NCBI RefSeq assembly: GCF_000019185.1
Contig: NC_010334.1
Coordinates: forward strand, 1,860,001 to 1,924,000
Reading direction: 5' to 3'
Source: Shewanella halifaxensis HAW-EB4
Lineage (GTDB): Bacteria; Pseudomonadota; Gammaproteobacteria; Enterobacterales; Shewanellaceae
DNA: 64,000 nucleotides
Shown: in pieces, positions 9,330-18,116 of the stretch
Layout of the letters: every line of letters begins with the position of its first letter
Numbering within the stretch: the first letter of the stretch is position 1
The notes under the pieces: generated by a model
Told to the model about the DNA's origin: nothing
What the model saw: the letters and a program-made list of their open reading frames with translations, nothing else
Databases searched by the model: none
Translations under genes and position numbers: made by a program

Positions 9330-10553
9330 ATGAAACAAAAAACATCTTTGTTTGCCCGATTGGCAGACGGCAGTTTAGTGCTACAAATTCTCGTGGGTAT
9401 TGTTGCTGGTGTTATTTTAGCAACCGTATCAAAAAGTGGTGCTGAGAGTGTGGCTTTTTTAGGTGAGCTGTTTGTTGGCGCCTTAAAAGCAATTGCACCT
9501 ATCTTAGTGTTTATCTTGGTGGCGGCATCGATTGCTAACCAGAAGAAAAATGCTAAAACCAATATGCGTCCAATTGTGATCTTATATCTGTTTGGCACAT
9601 TTTCGGCTGCAGTCACCGCAGTGTTAATGAGCTTCTTGTTTCCTACCACACTGGCATTATCGTTAGATGCAGCGCAGGCATCACCACCAGAAGGCATTGG
9701 TGAGGTGATCCATACTCTACTGTTCCAACTTGTCGATAACCCGGTTAATGCCGTATTGACTGGCAACTATATCGGTATTTTAGCTTGGGGTGTGGGTTTA
9801 GGCTTAGCGCTTCATCATGCTACGGATTCAACTAAGCAAGTGTTTGCCGATGTGAGTCATGGCGTATCTCAGATGGTTCGTTTCATCATACGTTTAGCAC
9901 CGATTGGTATTTTTGGTCTTGTATCAGCAACATTCGCAACAACAGGTTTTACTGCGATTGCAGGTTACATGCACCTACTTCTTGTATTGCTTGCTGCGAT
10001 GGCAATTATGGCGTTAATTATTAACCCTGCAATTGTGTACTTTAAAATTCGTCGTAATCCATACCCATTAGTATTTACTTGTCTTCGTGAAAGTGGCGTA
10101 ACAGCCTTCTTCACTCGCTCGAGTGCGGCCAACATTCCGGTAAATATGGCCTTGTGTGAAAAGCTTAAGCTGCATGAAGATACTTACTCTGTTTCAATTC
10201 CTTTAGGTGCGACCATTAACATGGGCGGCGCAGCGATCACTATTACTATTTTGACGCTTGCTGCTGCAAATACGATGGGAATTCAAGTTGATCTACTTAC
10301 CGCTATTTTGTTAAGTGTAGTCGCAGGGGTTTCTGCTTGTGGTGCATCAGGTGTCGCCGGTGGCTCACTGCTGCTTATTCCATTAGCATGTAGCTTATTT
10401 GGTATTTCAAATGATGTGGCTATGCAGGTGGTTGCAGTAGGCTTTATCATTGGCGTTATTCAAGATTCAGCTGAGACTGGCTTAAATAGCTCGACTGACG
10501 TTATCTTTACTGCTGCGGCGTGTGAAGCGGCAGAGCGAAAAGAGAACGCTTAA
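9330..10553 (+). CDS. sstT: Na+/serine-threonine symporter
   Basis: A 407-residue inner-membrane transporter of the dicarboxylate/amino acid:cation symporter family. The glutamate-transporter core is clear: the serine-rich hairpin (FFTRSSAANIPVNMAL), the ion site loop GATINMGGAAIT, and the second hairpin region SACGASGVAGGSLLL ending in VIQDSAETGLNSSTDV. The AINMGG variant and the C-terminal NSSTDV are those of SstT, which imports serine and threonine with sodium. Length equals the family norm. An AGG ribosome site lies 8 bp before the ATG. Monocistronic, with a strong terminator 28 bp after the stop. Confidence 0.93.
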   Translation: MKQKTSLFARLADGSLVLQILVGIVAGVILATVSKSGAESVAFLGELFVGALKAIAPILVFILVAASIANQKKNAKTNMRPIVILYLFGTFSAAVTAVLMSFLFPTTLALSLDAAQASPPEGIGEVIHTLLFQLVDNPVNAVLTGNYIGILAWGVGLGLALHHATDSTKQVFADVSHGVSQMVRFIIRLAPIGIFGLVSATFATTGFTAIAGYMHLLLVLLAAMAIMALIINPAIVYFKIRRNPYPLVFTCLRESGVTAFFTRSSAANIPVNMALCEKLKLHEDTYSVSIPLGATINMGGAAITITILTLAAANTMGIQVDLLTAILLSVVAGVSACGASGVAGGSLLLIPLACSLFGISNDVAMQVVAVGFIIGVIQDSAETGLNSSTDVIFTAAACEAAERKENA

Positions 10554-10580
10554 TTAAATCGTTATCGCTTTAAACTAAAA

Positions 10581-10610
10581 GCCCGTTCACCTAGGTGAAC
10601 GGGCTTTTTT
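10581..10610 (+). terminator. intrinsic terminator of sstT
   Basis: A perfect 10-bp stem GCCCGTTCAC/GTGAACGGGC around CTAG, preceded by AAAA and followed by six Ts. The A-run on the other side lets it also serve the minus-strand remnant at 10628. Confidence 0.9.
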
Positions 10611-10627
10611 GTGGTTGATAGTGCAGC

Positions 10628-10884
10628 TTACGGGCCGATAATCCCAAGTGGTTTATCTGTTTGCCATGCACCACGCATAAAATCGGGTAAATTAACTGAA
10701 TTACTACGGTTATTGACTGACACTTCACTCAAAATATTCACAACAGACCATGAAGCGTGGTCATAAATGTCTCGATATAATGGCTCGGCATTTCTTAGGC
10801 GATATAGTATGCGCCAGAGCATTAAGAAGTTCATACCGGCATGACCCCTGCAATTTTTAAAAACAGTCGGCGATTAAATGTCAT
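10628..10884 (-). pseudogene. broken gene with twin-arginine (Tat) leader
   Basis: On the minus strand a good ribosome site (AGGAG, 10892-10896) precedes an ATG at 10884 that opens MTFNRRLFLKIAGVMPV and stops at 10831. NRRLFLKIAG is a textbook Tat export signal. The stop overlaps a second ATG (10834) in the +1-shifted frame, which continues for 68 residues (MNFLMLWRILYRLRN...) to 10628. Read across a one-base shift, the two frames give one small exported protein of about 85 residues, so the simplest reading is a frameshifted gene. Alternatives are translational coupling (ATGA overlap) or a sequencing error. The family was not recognised. Confidence 0.55.
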
Positions 10885-11167
10885 CTGAACTCCTGTCGTA
10901 TTTTTAAAACTATTCAACCAGAGCGTAACGTTATATCAGATTTGGTTGGGAAAGATTAAAAGATGATGAGGGGGAGTTTGTGCTTGTCTTTTGATGCGTA
11001 TTTACTAAAGTAATGCATAGAAAGTGATTTATATCGCGTTTTAAATTTTTTAGTACGATACACTTTCTGTTAAAAGGTAGCGGTAACCTTGTGATTGATT
11101 TATTTGTTTATACTTGGTGTTGTAAACAAAAATATTACAAATGCTTTTTAAGGGAGAAAACTAGCTG

Positions 11168-11578
11168 ATGGCTCTTGTACGCAATAAGGCAGATGAAGTT
11201 ATTCAAATTGAGAAAGAAGCAAAACTCAAAGAGATGGAATTGTCAGTCGTTGAAAAGCGTAGACGTTTATCTTGGCGAGAAGACGAACTCCAATCTCGTG
11301 AGGTCGTTGGCCGTTGGACTGATGAAAGACCTTTGCTAGGAGACAATATAACCCTTTATAAGCAATCGGGTAGGTATTACTTGGAGACCTGGTATCTCGA
11401 CGGTTGCCATAGTTTAGATGAAATGATCTCAAAACAAACTGAAGAGGGCATCAAGCTTGAAGACAAGGGGGGGAATATTTTTGGTGAATACTTTATGTTT
11501 ACTGAAGGTAAAGATCTCAAGTTCTGTAATTCAAATCACTGTTATTACACCGCCAAAGTTAATGTAGAAGCGGCATAA
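11168..11578 (+). CDS. hypothetical protein with charged N-terminal helix
   Basis: A 136-residue soluble protein I do not recognise. The first 45 residues are highly charged (KADEVIQIEKEAKLKEMELSVVE...) and look like a coiled coil. The remainder looks like a small beta-rich domain with several aromatic residues (YKQSGRYYLETWYLD) and two Cys (KFCNSNHCYY) near the C terminus. AGGGAGA lies about 10 bp before the ATG. It is alone, with AT-rich upstream DNA and a strong shared terminator downstream. No signal peptide or membrane segment. No function is proposed. Confidence 0.75.
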   Translation: MALVRNKADEVIQIEKEAKLKEMELSVVEKRRRLSWREDELQSREVVGRWTDERPLLGDNITLYKQSGRYYLETWYLDGCHSLDEMISKQTEEGIKLEDKGGNIFGEYFMFTEGKDLKFCNSNHCYYTAKVNVEAA

Positions 11579-11631
11579 AATTGTAATCATTTAATTGAGC
11601 ACTGCTTCGGGTGAGGCAGTCTTCTACAGAA

Positions 11632-11663
11632 AGAAAAGGGGCGTTGGCCCCTTTTCTTTTTTT
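11632..11663 (+). terminator. bidirectional intrinsic terminator
   Basis: A stem AGAAAAGGGGC/GCCCCTTTTCT around GTTG, followed by TTTTTTT on the plus strand and by a T-rich run on the minus strand. It lies between the convergent hypothetical gene and the RluA-type gene. Confidence 0.9.
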
Positions 11664-12330
11664 ATTTCAAACTGCTTGAGAAAGGATGCGCACTGCTAAA
11701 CTGCATGGCTTTGCCTGAGTAAGGGTGGGTAAAGCTTAAAGTTTGTGCGTGTAGCTGTAGTCTCTTTGCAGCGTTGATCACTTGATCTTCACCATAGAAG
11801 TCATCCCCCAAAATGGTATGCCCAAGTGCGAGCATATGTACGCGTAATTGATGGGTTCTACCGGTGACAGGTTTTAGCTCGACTAAACAACTCGCAGGCT
11901 TTTGAGCCAGTACTTTGTAGTGAGTAATGGCAGTTTTACCAGAGGCACTGACTATCTGTTTGGGTGGGTTAAGTTTATCCGCCGCGATAGCAAGCTCAAT
12001 AACACCGCTTTGTTGTTTCAGTATGCCATCGACTTCTGCAATGTAGGTTTTTTGCGTTTGTCTGTTTTGAAATTGGGTCTTGAGGCTCGACTCTGCCTTC
12101 TTATTACGTGCAAATACCATAATGCCAGATGTTGCACAGTCTAAACGGTGCACTAATATGGCATCTTTAAAGCGCTGTTGCAGCCGTGTGAGTGCACAAT
12201 CGTGGGTGTATTCAGCGATCCCTGGATTAGATAGCAAGCCTGATGGCTTATTGATAATGATAATATCTCGGTCGATATATCGAATATCTAACCAAGGAAT
12301 ACTGGGGGGCTGATAGCTAAAAATTTGCAT
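11662..12330 (-). CDS. RluA-family RNA pseudouridine synthase
   Basis: A 222-residue enzyme that isomerises uridine to pseudouridine in rRNA and/or tRNA. The catalytic motif HRLDCATSG (Asp is the nucleophile) sits near residue 61. It is followed by the family blocks KTYIAEVDG and GRTHQLRVHM, and by GDDFYG. There is no N-terminal S4 domain, and the length is that of RluA (about 220 residues, dual-specific for 23S rRNA 746 and tRNA position 32 in E. coli) rather than the longer RluC/RluD. Assignment to RluA itself is likely but not certain. It converges on the neighbouring unknown gene through a shared terminator. Confidence 0.9.
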   Translation of the reverse strand: MQIFSYQPPSIPWLDIRYIDRDIIIINKPSGLLSNPGIAEYTHDCALTRLQQRFKDAILVHRLDCATSGIMVFARNKKAESSLKTQFQNRQTQKTYIAEVDGILKQQSGVIELAIAADKLNPPKQIVSASGKTAITHYKVLAQKPASCLVELKPVTGRTHQLRVHMLALGHTILGDDFYGEDQVINAAKRLQLHAQTLSFTHPYSGKAMQFSSAHPFSSSLK

Positions 12331-12473
12331 GAGTTCTCCTATTGCAGCGCAATTCTAGCAAAATACTCTGCGTGAAGACATGTAGTTAATTTAAGAATTA
12401 ATTTGATTCCAAATGGGCTCAACTATAGGCGATATAGGATGAGCCACACCATCGGTTTTAAAATCGCGCTTTT

Positions 12474-13067
12474 TTATAGGTATTCAGGTGGGGTGTTGCG
12501 TGTCCATAAGCGGCTGTAGGCCATTAGTTGTGGATAAAAAGTTCGAAAGGCGATTTCAATCTCGGTATCGAGTTTTTTGACGCACTCTTGTGCCCCGTTA
12601 AAAATTTCGGGCTTAGAGACTCGCTTTGCCACAGAGGCGAGCGTTTGATTGAGTCCTTCACGAGTTTGATAGCCGACGAGCCAGTTTTCTTGGCGGATTT
12701 TTGGTGCTATCGATATCAGTTGCTGCGGAAGCTCTTTACACTCATCAATGGCGTCATACGCTTTAGCTGCAAATTCTTCGAGGCTTTGGTGATGGTATTC
12801 GTCCCAGTATTTTGCCAACATATGATCAAAGCTAAGATCGATGATAATGGGTGCGGCACGAGTTAATGTTTTTGGGAAGATGGATAACAACTCTTTAGTG
12901 ATTTCGTGACTATCGGTTAGCTGATCTATTTGACGGTGTAACCATATTCCTTGTTGGAGATGTTTAGGGAAATGTTCAATGCTGCCTTTAGCAAAATCTC
13001 CAGCGATATTGGCGGCCAATGAAGTTTGGCTATTGTCTGCTAAGTGCAGGTGTGCAAGAAAGTTCAT
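12474..13067 (-). CDS. acpH: acyl carrier protein phosphodiesterase
   Basis: A 197-residue AcpH (YajB) that hydrolyses the phosphopantetheine arm from holo-ACP to give apo-ACP. Recognised by its opening MNFLAHLHLAD, the GDFAKGS segment, the HRQIDQLTDSH motif with its metal-binding His/Asp residues of an HD-like fold, and SFDHMLAKYWDEY. Length equals the E. coli protein within a few residues. Its position divergent from queA-tgt-yajC-secDF repeats the E. coli yajB-queA order, which strengthens the call. Confidence 0.92.
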   Translation of the reverse strand: MNFLAHLHLADNSQTSLAANIAGDFAKGSIEHFPKHLQQGIWLHRQIDQLTDSHEITKELLSIFPKTLTRAAPIIIDLSFDHMLAKYWDEYHHQSLEEFAAKAYDAIDECKELPQQLISIAPKIRQENWLVGYQTREGLNQTLASVAKRVSKPEIFNGAQECVKKLDTEIEIAFRTFYPQLMAYSRLWTRNTPPEYL

Positions 13068-13232
13068 ATTTTATACTTGGTAATACGCATACTTCACGTT
13101 ATCATGCGCGGTGATGCTAAGGAAATCCTTTCTCGATAAGTTTACATATAAAGTCGAAATTTAGGTGCTCTTTAAGGATGCGCATCATTTTATTGTTACA
13201 TACCCATCAATTAAACGGTTTGAGGATCAAGG

Positions 13233-13406
13233 ATGATGTGGAACTGGTTAACCCAAAAGCTAGCAAAGAATGATCAAGTTAGACGTAAAAAAGTCAAAAT
13301 TGATATTCCTTATGAACAGCACCGCTATCGAATTGAAGATTTTGACGTGAAATCGTCGGCAGATGTAGCTAAAAAGCAGCCGAGTAAACTAAAGTCATTC
13401 AATTAG
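13233..13406 (+). CDS. 57-residue basic microprotein
   Basis: A small open frame, starting ATGATG after a GAGGATCAAGG ribosome site and ending TAG. The product MMWNWLTQKLAKNDQVRRKK... is strongly basic in its first third and again near the C terminus (KKQPSKLKS), with an acidic middle (RIEDFDVKSSADV). No membrane segment, cysteine or known domain. It lies between acpH and queA, where the E. coli locus has no gene. The strong ribosome site and the balanced, protein-like composition support translation; the function is unknown. The start could be either of the two adjacent ATGs. Confidence 0.65.
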   Translation: MMWNWLTQKLAKNDQVRRKKVKIDIPYEQHRYRIEDFDVKSSADVAKKQPSKLKSFN

Positions 13407-13523
13407 AATTCAAACTTTACTTCTGTAAACGCGTATATTGACGGTTTTTTGAGGTCGGATTGTTGATCTTCTTTTGCTCTGGCCATAGACTAGCGGCCGA
13501 TTTAGACACAGTTGAGACTTTCC

Positions 13524-14561
13524 ATGCGCGTTGCAGATTTTTCTTTTGAACTCCCTGACGAGTTAATCGCCCGTTACCCTACGGCCGAGCGAACAGCGTC
13601 CCGGTTATTGTCACTCGATGGTAATAGCGGCGAGCTAACCGATCTACAGTTCACCGATATTTTAGAGCAAGTCAATCTTGGCGACTTGATGGTATTTAAC
13701 AATACCCGAGTCATTCCTGCGCGTATGTTTGGTCAAAAACAATCTGGTGGAAAGCTCGAGATTTTGGTTGAGCGTATGCTAGATGACAAGCGAGTCTTAG
13801 CCCATGTTCGTTGCTCTAAATCTCCAAAGGTCGATTCGATTATCTGCCTAGATGGCGGCTACGAGATGATAATGGTCGCTAGACATGACGCCCTGTTTGA
13901 ACTCGAATTACAAAGCGATAAAACGATTTTAGAAGTACTTGAAGACGTCGGCCATATGCCATTGCCGCCTTATATCGATAGACCCGATGAAGACGCCGAT
14001 AAAGAACGTTACCAAACGGTTTATAATCAAAACCCTGGTGCGGTTGCGGCTCCTACGGCAGGTTTGCATTTTGATGATGCCATGCTTGCGGCATTAAAAG
14101 ACAAAGGTGTTAACACTGCATTTGTGACCCTACACGTTGGTGCGGGTACCTTCCAACCTGTGCGCGTAGATAATATACTCGATCATAAGATGCATTCGGA
14201 GTGGGCTGAAGTGCCACAGAATGTTGTGGATTTAATCGCTGAGACGAAAACCAGAGGCAATCGCGTTATTGCCGTTGGTACCACATCGGTACGTTCACTC
14301 GAAAGTGCAGCCAAAGCCTCGCCTGAGCAGTTAGAAGCATTTAGTGGTGACACTGATATCTTTATCTACCCTGGATATCAGTTCCAAGTGGTCGATGCCA
14401 TGGTGACAAATTTCCACCTGCCAGAGTCGACTCTGATAATGTTGCTGAGTGCATTTGCCGGTTTCGATGAGGTAAAAAACGCCTATCAGCACGCGATTGC
14501 TCAAAAATACCGCTTCTTTAGCTATGGCGACGCCATGTTTGTGACCAAAAAAGCGAACTAA
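13524..14561 (+). CDS. queA: S-adenosylmethionine:tRNA ribosyltransferase-isomerase
   Basis: A 345-residue QueA, which transfers and isomerises the ribosyl group of AdoMet onto preQ1 at the tRNA wobble position to form epoxyqueuosine. The start MRVADFSFELPDELIARYP matches the family exactly, so the ATG at 13524 is chosen over the upstream TTG frame. Conserved blocks VFNNTRVIPAR, GHMPLPPYIDR, APTAGLHFD, HVGAGTFQPVR and TNFHLPESTLIML are all present. It precedes tgt, which acts earlier in the same pathway, but a terminator-like hairpin separates the two, so transcription is probably only partly shared. Confidence 0.98.
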   Translation: MRVADFSFELPDELIARYPTAERTASRLLSLDGNSGELTDLQFTDILEQVNLGDLMVFNNTRVIPARMFGQKQSGGKLEILVERMLDDKRVLAHVRCSKSPKVDSIICLDGGYEMIMVARHDALFELELQSDKTILEVLEDVGHMPLPPYIDRPDEDADKERYQTVYNQNPGAVAAPTAGLHFDDAMLAALKDKGVNTAFVTLHVGAGTFQPVRVDNILDHKMHSEWAEVPQNVVDLIAETKTRGNRVIAVGTTSVRSLESAAKASPEQLEAFSGDTDIFIYPGYQFQVVDAMVTNFHLPESTLIMLLSAFAGFDEVKNAYQHAIAQKYRFFSYGDAMFVTKKAN

Positions 14562-14577
14562 TTATCCAAATTGCTTT

Positions 14578-14612
14578 AAAATACCCAGTTCATATGAAGT
14601 GGGTATTTTTTT
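14578..14612 (+). terminator. hairpin between queA and tgt
   Basis: A stem AAAATACCCA/TGGGTATTTT with a 12-nt loop, followed by a T-run. It lies 16 bp after the queA stop and 130 bp before tgt. Confidence 0.7.
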
Positions 14613-14741
14613 ATCTGCACTTTATTAATGCATATTTTGGCATTTCGGGGGGATACTGTATTGTTCGCCCTTATGTTTGTCATAATCTTGGCTCAATGGT
14701 GAGTCGACTCAGGTCAGACTGTTTCTCTGGCGAGGTGAAAA

Positions 14742-15875
14742 ATGAAATTTGAATTAGATACAACTCAAGGCCGTGCCCGTCGCGGTCGCTTGATTTTTGA
14801 ACGCGGCACGGTTGAAACACCTGCATTTATGCCTGTGGGTACCTACGGCACGGTTAAAGGTATGACGCCTGAAGAAGTGCGCGCTACTGGTGCCGATATC
14901 TTGCTTGGTAATACATTCCACCTATGGTTACGTCCAGGTGAAGAGATCATGCGCAAGCATGGTGATCTACACGACTTTATGAACTGGCAACGACCAATCC
15001 TGACAGACTCTGGCGGATTCCAAGTATTTAGCTTGGGTGATATCCGTAAGATCACCGAGGAGGGTGTGCATTTTCGTTCGCCAATTAATGGCGAGAAGAT
15101 TTTCTTAGATCCAGAAAAGTCGATGCAAATTCAAGATTCATTAGGCAGCGATGTGGTAATGATTTTTGACGAATGTACACCGTACCCAGCAACAGAGGAC
15201 GAAGCTCGTAAATCGATGCAGATGTCACTTCGTTGGGCACAGCGTTCACGCGATGAGTTTGACAGACTTGAAAACCCGAACTCTCTGTTCGGTATTATTC
15301 AAGGCGGTGTTTATGAAGATCTACGCGACGAAAGCTTAAACGGTTTAGTCGATATTGGTTTTGATGGATACGCTGTTGGTGGTTTAGCAGTTGGCGAGCC
15401 AAAGGAAGACATGCACCGTATTCTTGAGCATGTTTGTCCAAAAATTCCGGCTGATAAACCACGTTATTTGATGGGGGTTGGTAAACCTGAAGATTTAGTT
15501 GAAGGCGTACGTCGCGGTGTGGACATGTTCGATTGTGTTATGCCAACGCGAAATGCTCGAAACGGTCATCTGTTTACCAGTGAAGGCGTTATCAAGATCC
15601 GTAATGCACGTCATCGCGATGATACTTCACCACTCGATGATAAGTGTGATTGTTATACCTGTAAGAACTACTCTCGGGCATATCTCTACCACTTAGATCG
15701 TTGTAATGAAATTTTGGGTGCTCGATTAAACACCATTCATAACCTTCGTTATTACCAAAGATTGATGGAAGGTTTGCGTGGCGCTATCGAGACAGGTACA
15801 TTAGACGCCTTTGTTACGGAATTCTATACCAGCCAAGGTCGAGAAGTACCTGAAGTACCTGAATTAACCGATTAA
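14742..15875 (+). CDS. tgt: tRNA-guanine(34) transglycosylase
   Basis: A 377-residue Tgt that exchanges guanine-34 of GUN-anticodon tRNAs for preQ1, the first tRNA-bound step of queuosine synthesis. Visible are the base-binding TDSGGFQVFSLG with catalytic Asp, GIIQGGVYEDLR, AVGGLAVGE, the nucleophile region DMFDCVMPTRNARNG, and the zinc site CDCYTCKNYSRAYLYH. Length matches the family. GAGGTG precedes the ATG. It starts the tgt-yajC-secD-secF run conserved in gammaproteobacteria, with 27 bp to yajC. Confidence 0.98.
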   Translation: MKFELDTTQGRARRGRLIFERGTVETPAFMPVGTYGTVKGMTPEEVRATGADILLGNTFHLWLRPGEEIMRKHGDLHDFMNWQRPILTDSGGFQVFSLGDIRKITEEGVHFRSPINGEKIFLDPEKSMQIQDSLGSDVVMIFDECTPYPATEDEARKSMQMSLRWAQRSRDEFDRLENPNSLFGIIQGGVYEDLRDESLNGLVDIGFDGYAVGGLAVGEPKEDMHRILEHVCPKIPADKPRYLMGVGKPEDLVEGVRRGVDMFDCVMPTRNARNGHLFTSEGVIKIRNARHRDDTSPLDDKCDCYTCKNYSRAYLYHLDRCNEILGARLNTIHNLRYYQRLMEGLRGAIETGTLDAFVTEFYTSQGREVPEVPELTD

Positions 15876-15902
15876 TTTTTACTCAGACAAGAAGAGAATA
15901 CT

Positions 15903-16235
15903 ATGTTTATTTCAAACGCATATGCAGCTGATGCACCTGTTGGCGGCGCTGGTGGCACGATGGAATTGATTTTCATGTTGGTCATTTTTGGCCTAATTTT
16001 TTACTTCATGATTTTCCGTCCACAATCTAAGCGCGTTAAAGAGCACAAGAACCTAATGAGCTCGTTGAGCAAGGGTGACGAAGTGTTAACAAGCGGCGGT
16101 ATTCTAGGCAAGATCGCTAAGATCAGTGATGAAAATGACTACGTGTTGTTGACCATCAACGAGACTAGCGAAATCACGATTAAGAAGGATTATATCGCGG
16201 CCGTATTGCCAAAAGGCTCTATTAAGTCACTTTAA
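15903..16235 (+). CDS. yajC: Sec translocon accessory subunit YajC
   Basis: A 110-residue single-pass inner-membrane protein of the SecDF-YajC holotranslocon. One hydrophobic segment (about residues 20-38, LIFMLVIFGLIFYFMIFRP) is followed by the conserved RPQSKR and a small cytoplasmic SH3-like region (LSKGDEVLTSGGILGKI). Length and position immediately before secD (17 bp) are typical. Confidence 0.97.
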   Translation: MFISNAYAADAPVGGAGGTMELIFMLVIFGLIFYFMIFRPQSKRVKEHKNLMSSLSKGDEVLTSGGILGKIAKISDENDYVLLTINETSEITIKKDYIAAVLPKGSIKSL

Positions 16236-16252
16236 GCCAAGAGGGCGATGGC

Positions 16253-18103
16253 GTGTTAAATAAATACCCGATGTGGAAAAACCTAATGGTGATAGTCATT
16301 ATCGCCATAGGTGGATTCTATGCGATACCAAACCTTTTCGGAGAAGACCACGCAGTTCAAGTGGTTGCGACTCGAGGAGCAGAGGTCTCAGCGTCGACTC
16401 TGTCGACAGTAAATGAAGTATTAAAGAGCAAAGGTATCGCTGTTAAGCGTTCCGAGCTTGAAAATGGTCAGTTGTTAGTACGCTTAAACAATGGTGAAGA
16501 GCAATTAGTTGCTAAAGAAATCATTAGCGATGCGTTAGGCGACAAGTACACCGTAGCATTGAACTTAGCACCAGCCACACCAGAGTGGTTAGAGGCCATG
16601 GGCGGTTCGCCTATGAAGCTAGGTTTGGACTTACGTGGTGGTGTTCACTTCTTGATGGAAGTGGATATGGGCGAAGCGCTTCGAAAGATGAGCGAAGCCA
16701 AGGTTGCAGACTTCAGAACTGATTTACGAGCTGAGAAAATTCGCTACGCGGGTATTCGTAATGGCGCCAAAGGCATCGAGATTAAGTTTCGCGATGCCGA
16801 GACTTTAACGAAAGCAGAAAACTTTCTTAAGTCTCGCAGCAATGACATGGTCTTCGTTGACAAGACTGTAGGCGATGACTATGTCCTTGTTGCTAATCCA
16901 AGTGAAGCTTATTTAAAGCAAGTGAAAGAAGAAGCACTACAGCAAAACATCACCACACTGCGTAACCGTGTAAACGAGTTAGGTGTGGCGGAGCCTGTTG
17001 TGCAGCGTCAAGGTGCTGAACGTATTATTGTTGAGCTACCAGGTGTTCAAGATACTGCGCGCGCAAAAGAGATTTTAAGTGCGACAGCATCGATTGAATT
17101 CCACATGGTTGACCAAAAAGCCGATGTTCAAGCTGCGATGAGTGGCCGAGTACCTGCTGGTTCTGAGCTTTATCAGCGCCGCACAGGTGGTCCAGTCGTA
17201 TTGAAGAAAGCGGTTATGTTGACCGGTGATCATATTCAAGGTGCGCAGCCAAGTTTCGATGAATATAGCCGTCCTCAAGTATCAATTAACCTTGATGCTA
17301 AAGGTGGTTCAATCTTCTCTAATGTCACTAAAGATAACATCGGTAACCCGATGGCAACGCTATTTATCGAGTATAAAGATACCGGTGAAAAGAATGCCGA
17401 CGGCAGCGTTAAGATGAAGAAGATTGAAGAAGTGATTTCGGTTGCTACCATTCAAGCGCGTCTTGGTCGTAACTTTGTTATCACAGGTCTTGAGCATGCA
17501 GAAGCACAGAACCTAGCGTTATTGCTACGTGCTGGTGCGCTAATTGCCCCTGTTTATATTGTTGAAGAACGTACCATTGGTCCAAGCCTAGGTCAGGAAA
17601 ATATCGAAAACGGTATGCAAGCGATGATCTGGGGTATGGCTGTTGTCTTAATCTTCATGTTGGTTTACTACCGTGGTTTCGGCCTAATCGCAAACCTTGC
17701 GCTAACCGCTAACTTAGTGATGGTTGTGGGCGTGATGTCTATGATCCCAGGAGCTGTGCTAACTCTGCCAGGTATTGCCGGTATGGTGTTAACAGTCGGT
17801 ATGGCGGTTGATGGTAACGTGCTGATTTACGAGCGTATTCGTGAAGAACTGCGTAATGGTCGTAGCGTACAGCAAGCGATTCATGAAGGATACGGTAACG
17901 CATTCTCAACTATCGCCGATGCGAACATCACTACCTTTATGACAGCGCTTATCTTATTTGCTGTGGGTACAGGTGCAGTGAAAGGCTTCGCGGTAACCCT
18001 AATGATCGGTATCGCCACTTCTATGTTTACTTGTATCGTAGGTACTCGTTCAATCGTGAACGCGATCTGGGGTGGTAAACGCGTGAAGAAACTGTCTATT
18101 TAA
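16253..18103 (+). CDS. secD: protein translocase subunit SecD
   Basis: A 616-residue RND-family membrane protein that with SecF uses the proton gradient to pull preproteins out of SecYEG on the periplasmic side. The GTG start gives MLNKYPMWKNLMV, which aligns with E. coli SecD. Features are an N-terminal membrane helix, the LGLDLRGGVHFLMEVD motif in the large periplasmic P1 domain, and five C-terminal membrane helices with GMAVDGNVLIYERIREE, where the Asp is part of the proton path. It is cotranscribed with yajC and secF (7-13 bp gaps). Confidence 0.98.
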   Translation: MLNKYPMWKNLMVIVIIAIGGFYAIPNLFGEDHAVQVVATRGAEVSASTLSTVNEVLKSKGIAVKRSELENGQLLVRLNNGEEQLVAKEIISDALGDKYTVALNLAPATPEWLEAMGGSPMKLGLDLRGGVHFLMEVDMGEALRKMSEAKVADFRTDLRAEKIRYAGIRNGAKGIEIKFRDAETLTKAENFLKSRSNDMVFVDKTVGDDYVLVANPSEAYLKQVKEEALQQNITTLRNRVNELGVAEPVVQRQGAERIIVELPGVQDTARAKEILSATASIEFHMVDQKADVQAAMSGRVPAGSELYQRRTGGPVVLKKAVMLTGDHIQGAQPSFDEYSRPQVSINLDAKGGSIFSNVTKDNIGNPMATLFIEYKDTGEKNADGSVKMKKIEEVISVATIQARLGRNFVITGLEHAEAQNLALLLRAGALIAPVYIVEERTIGPSLGQENIENGMQAMIWGMAVVLIFMLVYYRGFGLIANLALTANLVMVVGVMSMIPGAVLTLPGIAGMVLTVGMAVDGNVLIYERIREELRNGRSVQQAIHEGYGNAFSTIADANITTFMTALILFAVGTGAVKGFAVTLMIGIATSMFTCIVGTRSIVNAIWGGKRVKKLSI

Positions 18104-18116
18104 GGGGAAGTTGATA

